Source of the DNA: Oasisia sp. SBJ-2009
Lineage: Eukaryota; Annelida; Polychaeta; Sabellida; Siboglinidae
NCBI GenBank assembly: GCA_964017155.1
Contig: OZ024862.1
Coordinates: 39,303,675-39,367,674 of the forward strand
Direction: 5' to 3'
Length of the DNA: 64,000 bases
The notes beneath the pieces were generated by a model, which saw only the letters and a list, made by a program, of their open reading frames with translations, ran no database searches and was not told the DNA's origin. How positions within the stretch are numbered: the first letter of the stretch is position 1; each line of letters starts with the position of its first letter. Below, in pieces: positions 43,920-56,124 of this stretch. The position numbers and the translations under genes are program-made.

Positions 43920-46900
43920 CACATTTATTACTTTGTAAACAAATAAGCCCACCATTAAGCAGTCTGATATTTTACTTCAAGGCAAGTCTAGACACTGGAA
44001 CTATTGCTATTGTTATTTAAACCACGAGGAGGACGAGTCATTGATTCGATGATGGAGAACGTATTGTAAACGTGTGTGTGGATCATTCATCTTCTCCGCC
44101 TTTTTGCCTGTCCTGCCTTCCCTTTGGTTCCCGGGCACATGTGGGCTAGATTATTTGGCATGTTACACTCACACCCCCTCGACGGGTTGTCTCCGTCGAT
44201 CACAGTTCCTTGTCTTACCCTCTGCTCTGTGTTGTTGTCCTTCCATATTGAGATCTCTATCCACATCACCTGTCCATGTTGATTTCACTCCTTCTTTTCT
44301 ACTGCTGCCTTCTTCCGTTTCCCTGTTCTCTTCCCCAGTCTCTTCCCATGCAGTCTTCCCATACCCCATTCCCTTGTATCTTCTATGGAGCATGTTGACA
44401 CTAACTGTTATTTACCTCAGTAATCAGTTTTATCAGTCGGTCACTTTGGTCTCTCTCTCTGTCTTAGCATGTGTACAGTTGTTACTTCAGCAGGTAATCA
44501 CATTTCTGTCCATCATGTCATCACTAGTGCTAGTAGTAGTACGCCCAGGGTCTGTCAATGACATGTCCAGTCAGTGATGACCACTCAATACACATCATTA
44601 GCTTCACAACCTGCAGTGGTCAGTGGCTCCATTAGCAGTTTATCACATCAGGTGTGTGCATGTGACTTCGTTAAGGTACTCTGATACTTCTTATTTTCTC
44701 CCCACATTTCGCCTCACATGTTGGGCAGTCGGCTGGAACAAGACTGTCAGTTGATCACCGGGAGATGCTTTGATTGACATGTGTGCTTACCTAGTCATGG
44801 CACTTAAACTGCCATGGTTGACTTTACTGGGGTGTTGTGTTTGTTTACAGTTGATGTACAGTACTGTAAAGAACCTGAGCAAAAGACCAGTCTCAATGAA
44901 TCATGACATTCTTCATTTGACCGTGATATATTACATTTTCTTGGTGGGTTGGAGGGTTGGTTGGGTGGGGTGTTGCTGGGTGGTCGGTTGGTTGGCCAAT
45001 AAGCCTTTTTCGTTTTATAAATAATTAATAATTTAAAACATTTTCTGTGACAGCTCAAAACAGTACATTTTGTCATGCTTTAAGGTGTGTTTAATTATAA
45101 TAAAATAAACCCCTGTATATAAATGATGTACATGCAGTTGTTTAAAACTAGAGATAATTAAAACCGTTAAAATAATTTGGATAAAATAAATAAAAACTAC
45201 ATATAATTTTAAATGGCTCACCACTGAAGACAGATGTCAGTGATATTTGACCGAGGACAGATTAGTTCACACACCTTTTAGCATCCTATTAGCAGATGGA
45301 ACGAGACAGTCTGTGTTAACTCGATCAAAGGCACGTGTGATTGCCCCCTCTAGTTGGGGTATATTCCTGCTAATGAACCCCACAGGAGACAGTGGGGTGA
45401 CAGTGGGGTGTTTTTGCCATTCTTGCCCCTCTTCACAATGGGTCGTTGATTTCACTTCCACCCCCCTGAACCTGCAGTAGAACTCTGGAAGTAACACCAC
45501 TCAAGTCATGGTTCTCTGACAAATAGAATGTGACATGTGATAAGAAACCATAATGTGGGGCTGGCCCCAGAGGTATGGGTGAGTTTCTGTGATTGCTATC
45601 TCGTGTGTAATGTGCTTTAAACAGCACACCAGGTTTCTGTGTGTAGATATTCTGATAACATCTCGCCTTCTGCTGGCAGTGGTATTATCTGCTGGGACTA
45701 AATTAGTTGGGTGTTTCTTCGCAAAAACTCACTGGAAGTGATTTTTATAATTCCGTGTATTCATTGGAAATTAGTTCCACCACAGTCTGGAATTGACAGG
45801 AATGGCGGCATTGTGTTGATGATATCAGGTCCTTGGAATTTGGAAGTGGTTTTCTGGCTAGAATTCTGACTGATAAAACGGCAAATGTGGTTAAAACAGC
45901 ACTCAGATTCCCCTACACATAATAGACAGGCTTGACTGTAATGACAATATCCCGGGCCTAATTGTGGGGTTATTCTTGCCGATGTATGAACCAGACAGAC
46001 TTGTCATACATTTAACACAGTGTACATATCAATTAGACAGGCACTGGACGAAAGTCGAGGGGTGGCAACTGGCAGTTGCACTTGTAAAAACTAAAATACC
46101 CCTTAGCAAAGGATGTGTTGGCAAAATGTGTATTCGGGAAAAGTCTGAATATCATGTATCGTGATTATTTTGTCATGTCAGCATTTTGTTCTTTCACTAA
46201 TTGTCAGAGGAGATTTCCTTACTCATCTGTGTGTGAGCAATGTTATTTTTAACTAATGTACATTCGATATGGCAGTTTATTGTATAACTGGCTGACGTTT
46301 AATTCTAATAAGGTTTGTTCACTGGCAATGGTGCAAAGAATGTCTAGATACAATCAGTAGGTAATTTCATTCCAACGCCATTGGTCCCTGGAAACCCCAA
46401 GGCTTATAGACGTTTATTGTGAAAGTTGACCTTTACCTTTGAAAAGTTGACATTTATTGTTGAAAGTTGACCTTTGTGTTGAGCTGGCCTTCATATGGTG
46501 TGGACTGTGTCAGCTTACTAGGACTTACCTGGGCAGAATTGCTTTATATTCAATAGCAGTGGAAATAAATACACTTGGTGCGTGTGCAGAACTGTGCGTG
46601 TTTGCGTGCGAGTGTGAGCATGAATACTCGAGAAGTTGGCTCGGAGAAAAATCAGAACACCTATCAGATTTCCTCACGCTATAAGGAAGGAATTGAGAAA
46701 AACACACCTGAATAAAAACGCCTGGTGTTGGCAGGTGATTTATGTAAATTGACATGTCAACGGATTCAGGTCTTCGGGTGGGTATCGGCAACAAACCTAT
46801 CGCTCATTATTTTGTAGCCACCAGCAGTGCTGTGGGTTCATGGCGTTTTTATCCATATTCGCCTGCCACGTGCAGATAGCTTGAAAAAAGGAGTTAGATT

Positions 46901-47007
46901 GTTGAAAAAGTCGAGGAAGTCGATTGAAGTAATCTATTGAATTCACCAGGTAGGTTATGTTATGTTCTGATATTGTGTCCTTGTAAAATAATGTTTTGTT
47001 GGATGAA
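43920..47007. other. No gene recognised
   Basis: 44074-44577 is pyrimidine-rich with an open frame of 167 codons, but it looks compositional and matches nothing I know. 44944-44998 is a G/T-rich run (GGTTGGTTGGGTGGGG-like). The rest shows only chance frames. Confidence 0.45.
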
Positions 47008-47250
47008 TGAGCGGTGGTCGCGCGGTAGAGCGCCGGATTGTCAATCGAGGGGACGGTGGTTCAATCCCACCTGCCGCCATTTCGAAACATAGGCAATTTC
47101 ATTCACCTCACATTACCTGAGTCTTTCGGGAGAGACACTAAAAGCCGGTGGTCCCTTCTATCTGGTGTCTATGCCAGGGGAAGTAAAAGATCCCACACAG
47201 GGGGTAAATGTGTAACCTGTAGTGGACTCACTAATTCTAGAGAAGGACAA
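47008..47250 (+). mobile_element. tRNA-derived SINE, family C, with a well preserved tRNA-like head
   Basis: 47011-47077 can fold with acceptor arms gcggtgg/ctgccgc, has an A-box-like ggtcgcgcggtagagcg and a B-box-like ggttcaatccc. GTC falls at the anticodon position in ttgtcaa. The anticodon stem is imperfect, so it is a SINE head rather than a tRNA gene. The body (cctgagtctttcgggagaga) continues to about 47250. Confidence 0.75.
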
Positions 47251-47824
47251 CTCTGAAAACCTAGCTCGACAACACTCTATAGTCATAAATCATTGCAGCA
47301 TTTGGTAGTCTATCCTTGAGTCTCCTGTGACAGTGTTAGGAGCCATGTTTGTACATATTCTAGCCTGATTCGCTGTGATCCAGGCCATATAAAATACTGG
47401 TACAACAGAGAGCATTCCAACAATTGTGGTGCACTTTTTATTTGGAACAATTGGCTGGCACCTTCGCTTTTTAGGCAAGATATTTGTTTGCCATTAGTGT
47501 TATCTATCAAGGGCATTGCAGTATACACTGCAGTGTTGTAATAACTACAGCTGGAATAACTAAAACAGTCCACTGTCTGTGAGTCATGTACTAGATACAG
47601 ATTTATGGCCCATATATGGTGTGCTTAATGTATAACTATATTACATTGTCTCCTGAAAGGAATGCCAATCAAGCTGTTCATTTTGTTCTCTTCTTAGATT
47701 GACACTACTTCAAAACACGGACTTATATGCAGGATACTATATAAGGAATTCAGTATCCATCATGTGTTTATTAATAATTTTTATTGTGTCTCCGTGATGC
47801 TGTTTTTTCTCCACATTTTTCATT

Positions 47825-47946
47825 ATATATATATTTATATATATATATATAATATATATATATTATATATATGTAATAATTATGTTTGTATATATATATA
47901 TATATATATAATATATATATATACTATACATTTATACAAATATACA

Positions 47947-48002
<56 letters not shown>
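47825..48002. repeat. (TA)n microsatellite
   Basis: TA dinucleotides with scattered interruptions, the longest pure run at about 47949-48002. Confidence 0.97.
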
Positions 48003-48005
<3 letters not shown>

Positions 48006-48059
48006 ACATTGTTCTATATACTGTATATATAACAATAATTTAATTTAGAAGACAATATA

Positions 48060-49530
48060 ATTTAACATTTGAGCGTAACATGAAGCCTAGCATATGTTGA
48101 CCTTGCCTACCCTCTGTGGTTCCTCTGTGTGTTCATCATCACATCCCATCACATCCCATCACACTGATGAGTGGTTGTGGTAAACCGATTAGAGACCACC
48201 TAACCTTTTACTTCTGACAGTTCTGACTGTTGCCAAGCTTGGGTACTCAAAGATTACTGTAGCGATAGAAGTTTTCTTACCTACTGCATCAACAAAGCTC
48301 TTTATGAGAGGCATAAACTAAAGCTTCTTTGACATTGTGTTAATGGAAATTATATTATTATTATGTAACTAAACTGCAGCTAATCCAGGTTTTTGTATAC
48401 TTAAGATTGCCAGTTCACTTTGCCTTTCCGTCTCAAGATATTCACGTTAACATTACTGTTATTTATTGCTGCGACATATTTGCAGTACCACCAAAACAAA
48501 AGCTGGAATTTAGAACCTAACGTAAATCTATATTAGGCTTTCTTGCTTGCCAATTGACAATTTTTTTTACCTATGTGAAGTTTGGTCTCTAAAATTTTAT
48601 ATTTGCAAAATACACAATTTGGTAGGAGAGTAAAATAAGCAAATTTTCTTGGGTGTCTAAAATGATGCCTCTGCACTCTATATCATTTGGCGGTTGTGTC
48701 TCGCAATGATGTCACTGACTTGTTTTTCTAACGTGTCTCTGAAGATCACTACTTGTCACTCAATGTCAGCCTTTGTGTGAATAAAAAACGAAACTACATG
48801 AATATATTATTCATGAATAAATGCAGTCGCCAGGCTTGCATCCATTGTGGGCTTAATTAACATCAGGTTTTACAGGATCATCTATTAGTAAATAGCATCC
48901 TACATAATGTACACCGCTGGCATGATGCTGTCGTATCAGTCATGGTCGGATGAGTGACGTGACATTTGTCAGCGTTGTAATTAAAATACAGCTATCAATC
49001 AACATTATTTAATAAAAAAAACAATCATCTGTATTGTCATGGAAATGTTAAAGGTACATTGTCTAATTATTTTTATTGTAACATCACATAATAATATATA
49101 AAGCATATAGGTGTATCTTTTTATTAAACAACTAGAATAAATCAATGTATTTAATTAAACAACTGGTTTAAAATACAATTTTGTCTTTATCATTATTCTC
49201 TCTTTATGAATATTTACTTCATCGTTCAGTATGCCATGTAAATATGACATTTCAGTCATTAAAACACATTTTGATGCTTTAATATAATATTATTTTAAAA
49301 TATAATACAGTTTAAACCAGCTGTTCTTAATCTCTACACTGTCATCCAAAATTGGGTGGCAGAACCATTTTGAGTGGGTTGTAAATATCATTAAAAAATG
49401 TGTCAGCCTCTGCAACATAACAGCTGATTCAGTGGTCCCCTAATCTACTATTGTTAAGCATATAAAACCATGTAATTTTATAATGTTTATGTTATGTCTA
49501 GATGTGTCACAAGATAACTGTAGGCATGAG
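48060..49530. other. AT-rich, no gene recognised
   Basis: Nothing supported on either strand. Confidence 0.5.
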
Positions 49531-49537
49531 TCTCATG

Positions 49538-49813
49538 CATAGCTTTATCTAGAGACCCGTCCACCCGTCATTTGGACGGGTAAAAACGAATATGGACGGG
49601 TAGAAATATGGAGGACGGGTTGTGTTCCAAAACCATAGATATTGTTAGTTATGCCTTGAAAGTGAGTGTAAATGGTGTCAAATGTGTGTTTGTAGCCCAT
49701 TTCAGGTCATCAGGCACAATTTGAAAGTTTATAAACTAGCCTAACAGTTAATAACATCAACGTGTCCACCAAAACATGTGACTGGCAATAATTTGATCCT
49801 GCATAAAGCCCTG
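49538..49813 (-). mobile_element. hAT-type MITE, minus-strand copy with 8-bp target duplication
   Basis: Begins catagctttatctagagacc and ends tgcataaagccctg, flanked by perfect gtctcatg (49530-49537 and 49814-49821). It lacks the T-rich block present in the 7640 copy. Confidence 0.93.
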
Positions 49814-50975
49814 GTCTCATGCAAGTCCAACCAGCAGAATTTGTGTCACTCCCAAACAATTGTTAAAAAATGCAGGTTTATGCAATATTCATAATGTGAT
49901 TTTACTATATAAAATGTAACTACCCTGGTAGTAACCCTTTACTAAAAAAACAAAATATTAATAATCATGTACTGTACTTTGTTCTCAGTGAAAACACTAC
50001 TTAACAACTCCACCATCTGGCTATCAAAAAGATTGACATCTAAAAATATCTGTCAGGCCACATTCTGGAAAGTAGGGTTGGTAATTAGGCATACGGGAAG
50101 TATGCGTTTAAGAGAAGAAATGCTGCAAGTGTCAATTGTCAACATAATTCCTGCCATCATGTGTGATTATTGTGTCTGATTTACAGATAAGCGAATAAAC
50201 ACTCTGATATTTTCCAGCAATTATCTATTCATATGCAGCGTTGCCTTCTACAGGCCACAGGCGAATGACAGGCTGCTAGACTCATTATCCAGTAATTCTA
50301 AATTTCAGCACCAGGGTTAGCACAAAAACGCAGCAGCTGGTAGCTTTCAGCCTGTCATAATGTCACCAGAAGTGATCTCTTGTTCTGGGGTCAGAAAAGG
50401 TCATTGTGGGGTCACAAAAGGTCAACATTAACACTATTTACTGTATCAAATATTTTTATAAGTTCCTTATATCAAAGGTAGTATTGATGTTGATATATTC
50501 AGGCTGTCATCACTTGGCGGTGTCAAAATGTGTTTGTGAAATTCCATCTGGGATTAAGTTCCTGGAATTACAACATTTATTTGCTCGTCACACTGCTAAG
50601 AACCTGACCTTGTCAGTAGTTTAAAGGCAGATGTGATGAGCTCAACTCGGCTGAATAGAAAGCCCAGATAAAGGGCAGGCAATTTTTGCCTTCAGTTTTC
50701 TGGGCTAGTACTGTCTGTGAACTCGTAATTCTGTAAAAAAAATCTGGGCAACTGGATGAATATGTTCTGGTGTTTAGCTGTGCGTGGTTGTTTCAATGGG
50801 TCGTTAGTTATCTTTAATAGCTGCAAAATTTGCCAGTTTTTCTGTGTGTTTATTTAGTGACAACGGTCGGGAATCAGATAGAGGGGAAATAAAAATTGTG
50901 GCATTTCTAGTGTTCACTATGCTCTCTGATGGCATATTCTGTGACCTCTCGAATATGTGTCTACACGTGTACATG

Positions 50976-50978
<3 letters not shown>

Positions 50979-51007
<29 letters not shown>

Positions 51008-51045
51008 CCTGCGTGTGCGTGTGTGCGTGTGTGTACACATGTGTG
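50979..51045 (+). repeat. (GT)n-rich microsatellite
   Basis: GT dinucleotides interrupted by gcctgcgtgtgcg. Confidence 0.95.
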
Positions 51046-51360
51046 TATCTTCATTACTGTCGCAGGCATTTGCTCCTAAGACAAATGGCGTTGAGTGTTT
51101 CAAGGGACAAACGTAAATGTCAAAGTTGATGTGATAATGGATGGACCAATAAGCTGTGAAATATGTTTCATTTGTGTTGGTTGATTAAACGCTGGTGGTC
51201 AGTGTATTACAGTGGTCAGTATTCATTTCACGGTGGTCAGTATTTCATGTGCACCATAAGTGAAATAACCTGTGATTTGTTTTATAGCGCTAGGTCAGAA
51301 TGAAATCATGTTAGTAATGTGATGTAGCGTATAGCTTCATGATGCTGATGTGACAAATAG

Positions 51361-51695
51361 GAGGGTGATAGATGACAAGTATGGAGGGTGATATATGACA
51401 AGTATGGAGGGTGATATATGACAAGTATGGAGGGTGATATATGACAAGTATGGAGGGTGATATATGACAAGTATGGAGGGTGATATATGACAAGTATGGA
51501 GGGTGATATATGACAAGTATGGAGGGTGATATATGACAAGTATGGAGGGTGATATATGACAAGTATGGAGGGTGATATATGACAAGTATGGAGGGTGATA
51601 TATGACAAGTATGGAGGGTGATATATGACAAGTATGGAGGGTGATATATGACAAGTATGGAGGGTGATATATGACAAGTATGGAGGGTGATATGA
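51361..51695 (+). repeat. 23-bp minisatellite, about 14-15 copies
   Basis: The unit gagggtgatatatgacaagt-atg is repeated with almost no variation after the first copy. Open frames on the minus strand (SYITLHTCHIS-like) are repeat artefacts. Confidence 0.97.
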
Positions 51696-51841
51696 CAAAT
51701 AGACAGAATGATAGATGACAAGTTTGTAGGATCTTTGACCAGTAGAGAGAATGATTAAATTATATGAAAAATAGGGTTGATGATATAACAAGTTGTGACT
51801 ATGATATATCATATATATATATATATATATATATTGGGGAT

Positions 51842-52032
51842 GATTATACATGACAAGTGGACAGAATGATACATGACAAGTGGACAGAATGATACATGAC
51901 AAGTGGACACAATGATACATGACAGTGGACAGAATGATACATGACAGTGGACAGAATGATACATGACAGTGGACAGAATGATACATGACAGTGGACAGAA
52001 TGATACATGACAGTGGACAGAATGAAACATGA
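51842..52032 (+). repeat. 22/23-bp minisatellite, about 8-9 copies
   Basis: The unit acatgacagtggacagaatg-at (22 bp) alternates with a 23-bp form containing an extra A (acatgacaagtgg). It shares the words gat(a)acatgacaag with the neighbouring 23-bp array. Confidence 0.95.
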
Positions 52033-52600
52033 CAAGTAGGGAGGTTGATAAGATTATTAGACAGGGTGATACATGACAAGCAGGGAGGGTAATATGAGAA
52101 GTAGGGTGAAATCTAAAAATCACTGGCATTTTCTTCTGCAATCTTCTGGAAGTTAAACAGGGATCTGACCCTAGCAGCTATGCAGAGTGCCACAGAATTG
52201 CACTGTGTATATATATGTTAGAGGGAGGCGTGGGTGTGCGTGTGTTGGAGATACGTATGTGGGCATGCGTGCGTGTGTGCATGCATGTGTGTGTGTGTTG
52301 GACACGTGAGTGTGTTGGAGATATGTGTGTGTGGGCATGCGTGCTTGCGTGTTTTGGACACATGGGTGTGTTGGAGGCATGTGTGGGCTGCCAGACATGC
52401 TGCAATCATCCTCTGCTTGCAGAACTAATCAGAGCCGCCCCCAGTCAACTGGTCATTGACTCAACAGACCTGTGTGCTGTGGTCAAACACAGGCCTTGTT
52501 CTGCTGCCACTTGTCCACTGCACTGCAGCATTATTCTAATTGCTTTTGTCAACCTGGTGATGTTCTTGGAATCTGTTGACTCTGTGACTACTGTTTCCCT

Positions 52601-52875
52601 CTGACTCCTCTGACTCCTGAGGCTCTGTGACTCCTCTGACTCCTCTGACTCCTCTGACTCCTCTAACTCCTCTGACTCCTCTGACTCCTCTGACTCCTCT
52701 GACTCCTCTGACTTTGTGACTCTGTGACTCCTGTGACTCTGTGACTCTGTGACTCCTCTGACTCCTGTGACTCCTCTGACTCCTGTGACTCTGTGACTCT
52801 GTGACTCCTCTGACTCCTCTGACTCCTGTGACTCCTCTGACTCCTCTGACTCCTCTGACTCCAGTGACTCTGTGA
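52601..52875 (+). repeat. 9-bp GACTCCTCT tandem repeat with GACTCTGT variants
   Basis: Runs of gactcctct broken by gactctgt and gactcctgt units. Minus-strand frames read as ESEESEES or GVRGVRG and are artefacts. Confidence 0.95.
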
Positions 52876-53239
52876 TGGTTGCCGTCATTGCACCACATTG
52901 TTCCGTACCATCTTGTTTTGTGATTGAAGGAGACGTCTTTGAGACTGTTTGTCACATCATTGCTAGTATCAATATGATGGATAGGTGACATGTTATATGT
53001 TAAGTTAGAATGAAATGATAAATTATGATGTTCACAAACAAGACTTTGGTAGTTCACTCACTGCAAAAGTGCCTGCAGTGGTGGATATAACTACGTGAAC
53101 AAGTAGTCTTTGTTTAGTAATTGCAGTGTGGATGAATACTTCCAGAAAGATATCATTGTGTTCCCATGAAGACGTCTACAGTGTGAAGTGTATAACACTT
53201 CTAAGGTCTCTGTATTGGACTGTACTTACTTACTTATGC

Positions 53240-53700
53240 CTGTCTGCTCACTCAGACCAGGCCATCGACCAAGGAACGCCACTGTTTTCTGTCCATGGCC
53301 CTCCTCTCCATCTCTCTCCTGGTGTAACCCATCTCTTTTGTTTCCCTTTCTGTGGCTCTTTGCCAGGTGTTTCATGGCCTACCTCTTCCCTGGGGGGTTG
53401 GTTTCATGTGATGGTTTAACAGGTGATGGTTTCTGTAGGTTCCCTGAGTGTATGTCCTGTCCACCTCCATTTTCTCTTCTTTATTTGATTTGCTATGGGT
53501 AGTTGATTGGTCATTTTCCAGAGTGTAGTGTTGGGTACCTTGTCTGTCCACTTCAGGTGTAGGATTCTGCACAGGCATTTATTGATGGAAGGTCTGTATT
53601 CTTTTTAGTGTCTTCTGTGTACTTCGCCATGTCTCTGATCCCCAGAGTAAAAATAATGGACTGTACAAGACATTTATGTTATGGTTACAAATACGTAGAC
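53240..53700 (-). mobile_element. Non-LTR retrotransposon fragment, minus strand, broken
   Basis: On the minus strand, translation gives CLCRILHLKWTDKVPNTTLW followed by QIKKRKWRWTGHTLREPTET. That is the CLR.IL...W.D.....LW....Q......I..RKWRW.GH.LR pattern found downstream of the reverse transcriptase in many invertebrate LINEs. Stops and a frame change follow. Plus-strand frames over it are shadows. Confidence 0.8.
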
Positions 53701-54482
53701 TCTCACAAGTGAACTGGAATTGGTTGCACTTATTCAGCATGTCGTACGATTTTGCATAGTCCCTATGAAACTATTTGTTGACATCGAAGCCAACATGCAT
53801 GTCTGATTAGCAAAAAATGCAATGTAACTGTAACAGAGAACTAACTCTAGATAGTTCTCCATGAGTGGTGTGGTACCTGTGCCTAGACTATGCCTGGCTC
53901 TCTATGGTTGACAGTGATGGAGCAGCACTTAGCCCACTGGTGCAGGTGTCTCCATTGTGCCTAACTGCTACTCTGTAATTTGTCCTGTTTGTTGAGTCTC
54001 TCTATACAGGGTGAGTCTCTATGCTGTGTGGGTGCACAGAGTACAAGTGATTCGCTTATTTAGGTCACACTTTGTTAATGACCCCTTCAAGGTCACTGTA
54101 GCTATTGTTCCATAATCAAGCGATCAGGAATTCCTTGTGCCATATTTAGATCTTATCCTACATCGGTGTGAAAGCGAAGGAATGAGAAAGTTGATGCGGG
54201 TGTTTATGGCAGATTTTTCTTCGTAATGTGTCGTTTTATGGCTATTGAAGCACATTTTGCGTTCAGTTTGACAATGTACTCATTTTCCAGGGTATTTTCC
54301 CACACCCTCTCCTCACATCCAGCAGGGTTGGGATAAGCTCCCCCACTGTGTTAAGTCATTCCCAAGTTACATAGGGCACAGCAGATTGGATTGACATATT
54401 TACTGGGGCAGGGAGAGACTCCTGGAGACATCCCCAGGGATCCCTGTTAGGGGCACTTCAGTCCCTGATTACTGGGGTGTCT

Positions 54483-54498
54483 CCCCCCCCCCCCCCCC
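54483..54498 (+). repeat. Poly-C tract
   Basis: About 16 consecutive C bases. Confidence 0.95.
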
Positions 54499-54760
54499 TG
54501 TAGGCCTCTTGTCCTGTGACGTTTTTGTGCAACAAAGTAAAATGTTTGGTTCTCCAAAGTTTTGACAGTGAAAGTATCTACCGTTGTCAACTACCCTGAA
54601 CATTGAAATCATCTGAAACTACAGCCACTTCAGAACTCAAGCTAGTTTTTGTAATAACATCATCGTCTTAGGCCGGAACTGATAAAGAATTTGTCATCAC
54701 CTGTTGTGAGTTGGGTAATTTATGCCTCAAGAGTTCAGAGATCATTGTGATATCCACACG

Positions 54761-54816
54761 GTGCTGCGGTGCTGCGGTGCTGCGGTGCTGCAGTGCTGCA
54801 GTGCTGCAGTGCTGCA
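54761..54816 (+). repeat. 8-bp GTGCTGCG/A tandem repeat, 7 copies
   Basis: gtgctgcg occurs three times and then changes to gtgctgca; the two variants form separate blocks. Confidence 0.95.
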
Positions 54817-54819
54817 GGG

Positions 54820-55645
54820 AAAATTTCTTTTTGAGTATACAAATTCCTTAGCTAAACGATGCAGATAGGCTTGAATTATGAAGTACAGTGAACATATATC
54901 AAGATAACAAAGGTTTGATAAAGTACAAAAGCAACTTTTTGCAAGACTCATACGAATTTGATGATTGCATGCAAAGAACCCTGGTAGACGCAGGGCAACT
55001 TCACACTTGAGAGAGGATGAGTGTGTTTGTCAAGTTGAAAATGTTACATTTACATAAAGGTACCACAGAAGCGTGCATCGCACAGGGCAGGTAACGAGCT
55101 CTTTGCTGTTGACCTGCGACTCAGAAAACGAGAGCAGGTGAGCGGTGAACCAGAGGGTCTGTTGTTAAACGTCGTTAAAAGCTTCACTCTCGAGGTTAAT
55201 TGGTCAATACTTTGCGCTGCAGCCAGTGGTTTGCAGGTGAAGTTTATGAGGGTCTTTGTGGAGACTTTGTTTGTTAATCCAAGCATTCCAGGGAGGTCAG
55301 ATCGTCACAGCGCTTGGCAGGTGTTCAAACTGGCGACAGACCGCAGGAATACGCACGGTGAATGCGCTCAGTCGCTTACGATAATAGCACAACGTGGCAC
55401 CGAGCCACTGCCACCGTTTAGCAGGTTTAACGGGTTGTCACACCTCCACAAGCCTGTGTCGCAGATAGCTGAGTGTCACGGACTTATGTCACGTTGCTGT
55501 GACACTTACTCGTGAGGAGCTGTGTGGAGTGGAATGAGGCATCTCTGCCATCGTGAGTATTTTGTTTTTGTCTGTTTTGGTTCATACTAGTCAGAGTTTC
55601 CATTCACCAAACTTATGGTGTACTTTGGAATGGTTTCTGAAGCGG
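54820..55645. other. No gene recognised
   Basis: A 125-codon plus-strand frame (55138-55515) has no recognised similarity and no clear splice sites. Confidence 0.4.
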
Positions 55646-55652
55646 TCACTTG

Positions 55653-55929
55653 CAAGGCTTTATGCAGGACCACATTATTATCATTTTGGTGGGCACATGG
55701 ATGTTAACTGTTAAGCCAGTTTACAAACTTTAAACGCATCTGATGACCTAAAATGTGACACCATTTACACTCACCTTTGAGGCATAACTAACAATATCTA
55801 TGATTTTAGAAGACCTTTTTTAGCTCCTCCATTTTTGACCTCACCACCTGTCCACCCATATTCCTACACGCCCACAACGGTTTTTACCCATCCAAATGAC
55901 TAGTGAACGGGTCGTTGCATAAAGCTATG
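55653..55929 (+). mobile_element. hAT-type MITE, plus-strand copy with 8-bp target duplication
   Basis: Begins caaggctttatgcagg and ends gcataaagctatg, flanked by perfect gtcacttg (55645-55652 and 55930-55937). Confidence 0.92.
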
Positions 55930-56124
55930 GTCACTTGTGATGATGAAATCTAGGCAGCTCCCACTTAGCATAAAATAAGAATAGATTATTTAAGTTTTAC
56001 CTTCCTTAGCGTTATATGCATTATACACTACAAATTTACCCTCTACATGAGATATTTTTCTTCCCTTGATCCGATGTGAGGGTATTGACAACTTAACGTT
56101 GAACTTCCAAACAACACTGAATAG

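Noticed and set aside
44074..44577. 167-codon frame of hydrophobic/Ser-rich composition
   Set aside because: Pyrimidine-rich composition explains it; no helix pattern or motif of a known membrane protein, and several overlapping frames on both strands are equally open.
47011..47077. Functional tRNA-Asp gene
   Set aside because: Imperfect anticodon stem and a SINE body attached directly downstream; treated as a SINE head. The tRNA-like blocks at 18797 and 34700 were rejected for the same reason.
51306..52141. Minus-strand open frames of up to 257 codons with regular repeats
   Set aside because: Translations of 22- and 23-bp minisatellites, not a repeat protein.
52445..53057. SEESEES / GVRGVRG repeat protein on the minus strand
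   Set aside because: Translation of the 9-bp GACTCCTCT tandem repeat.
53372..53578. 68-codon minus-strand frame as a gene
   Set aside because: It is a shifted frame of the LINE fragment; the recognisable reading is in another frame.
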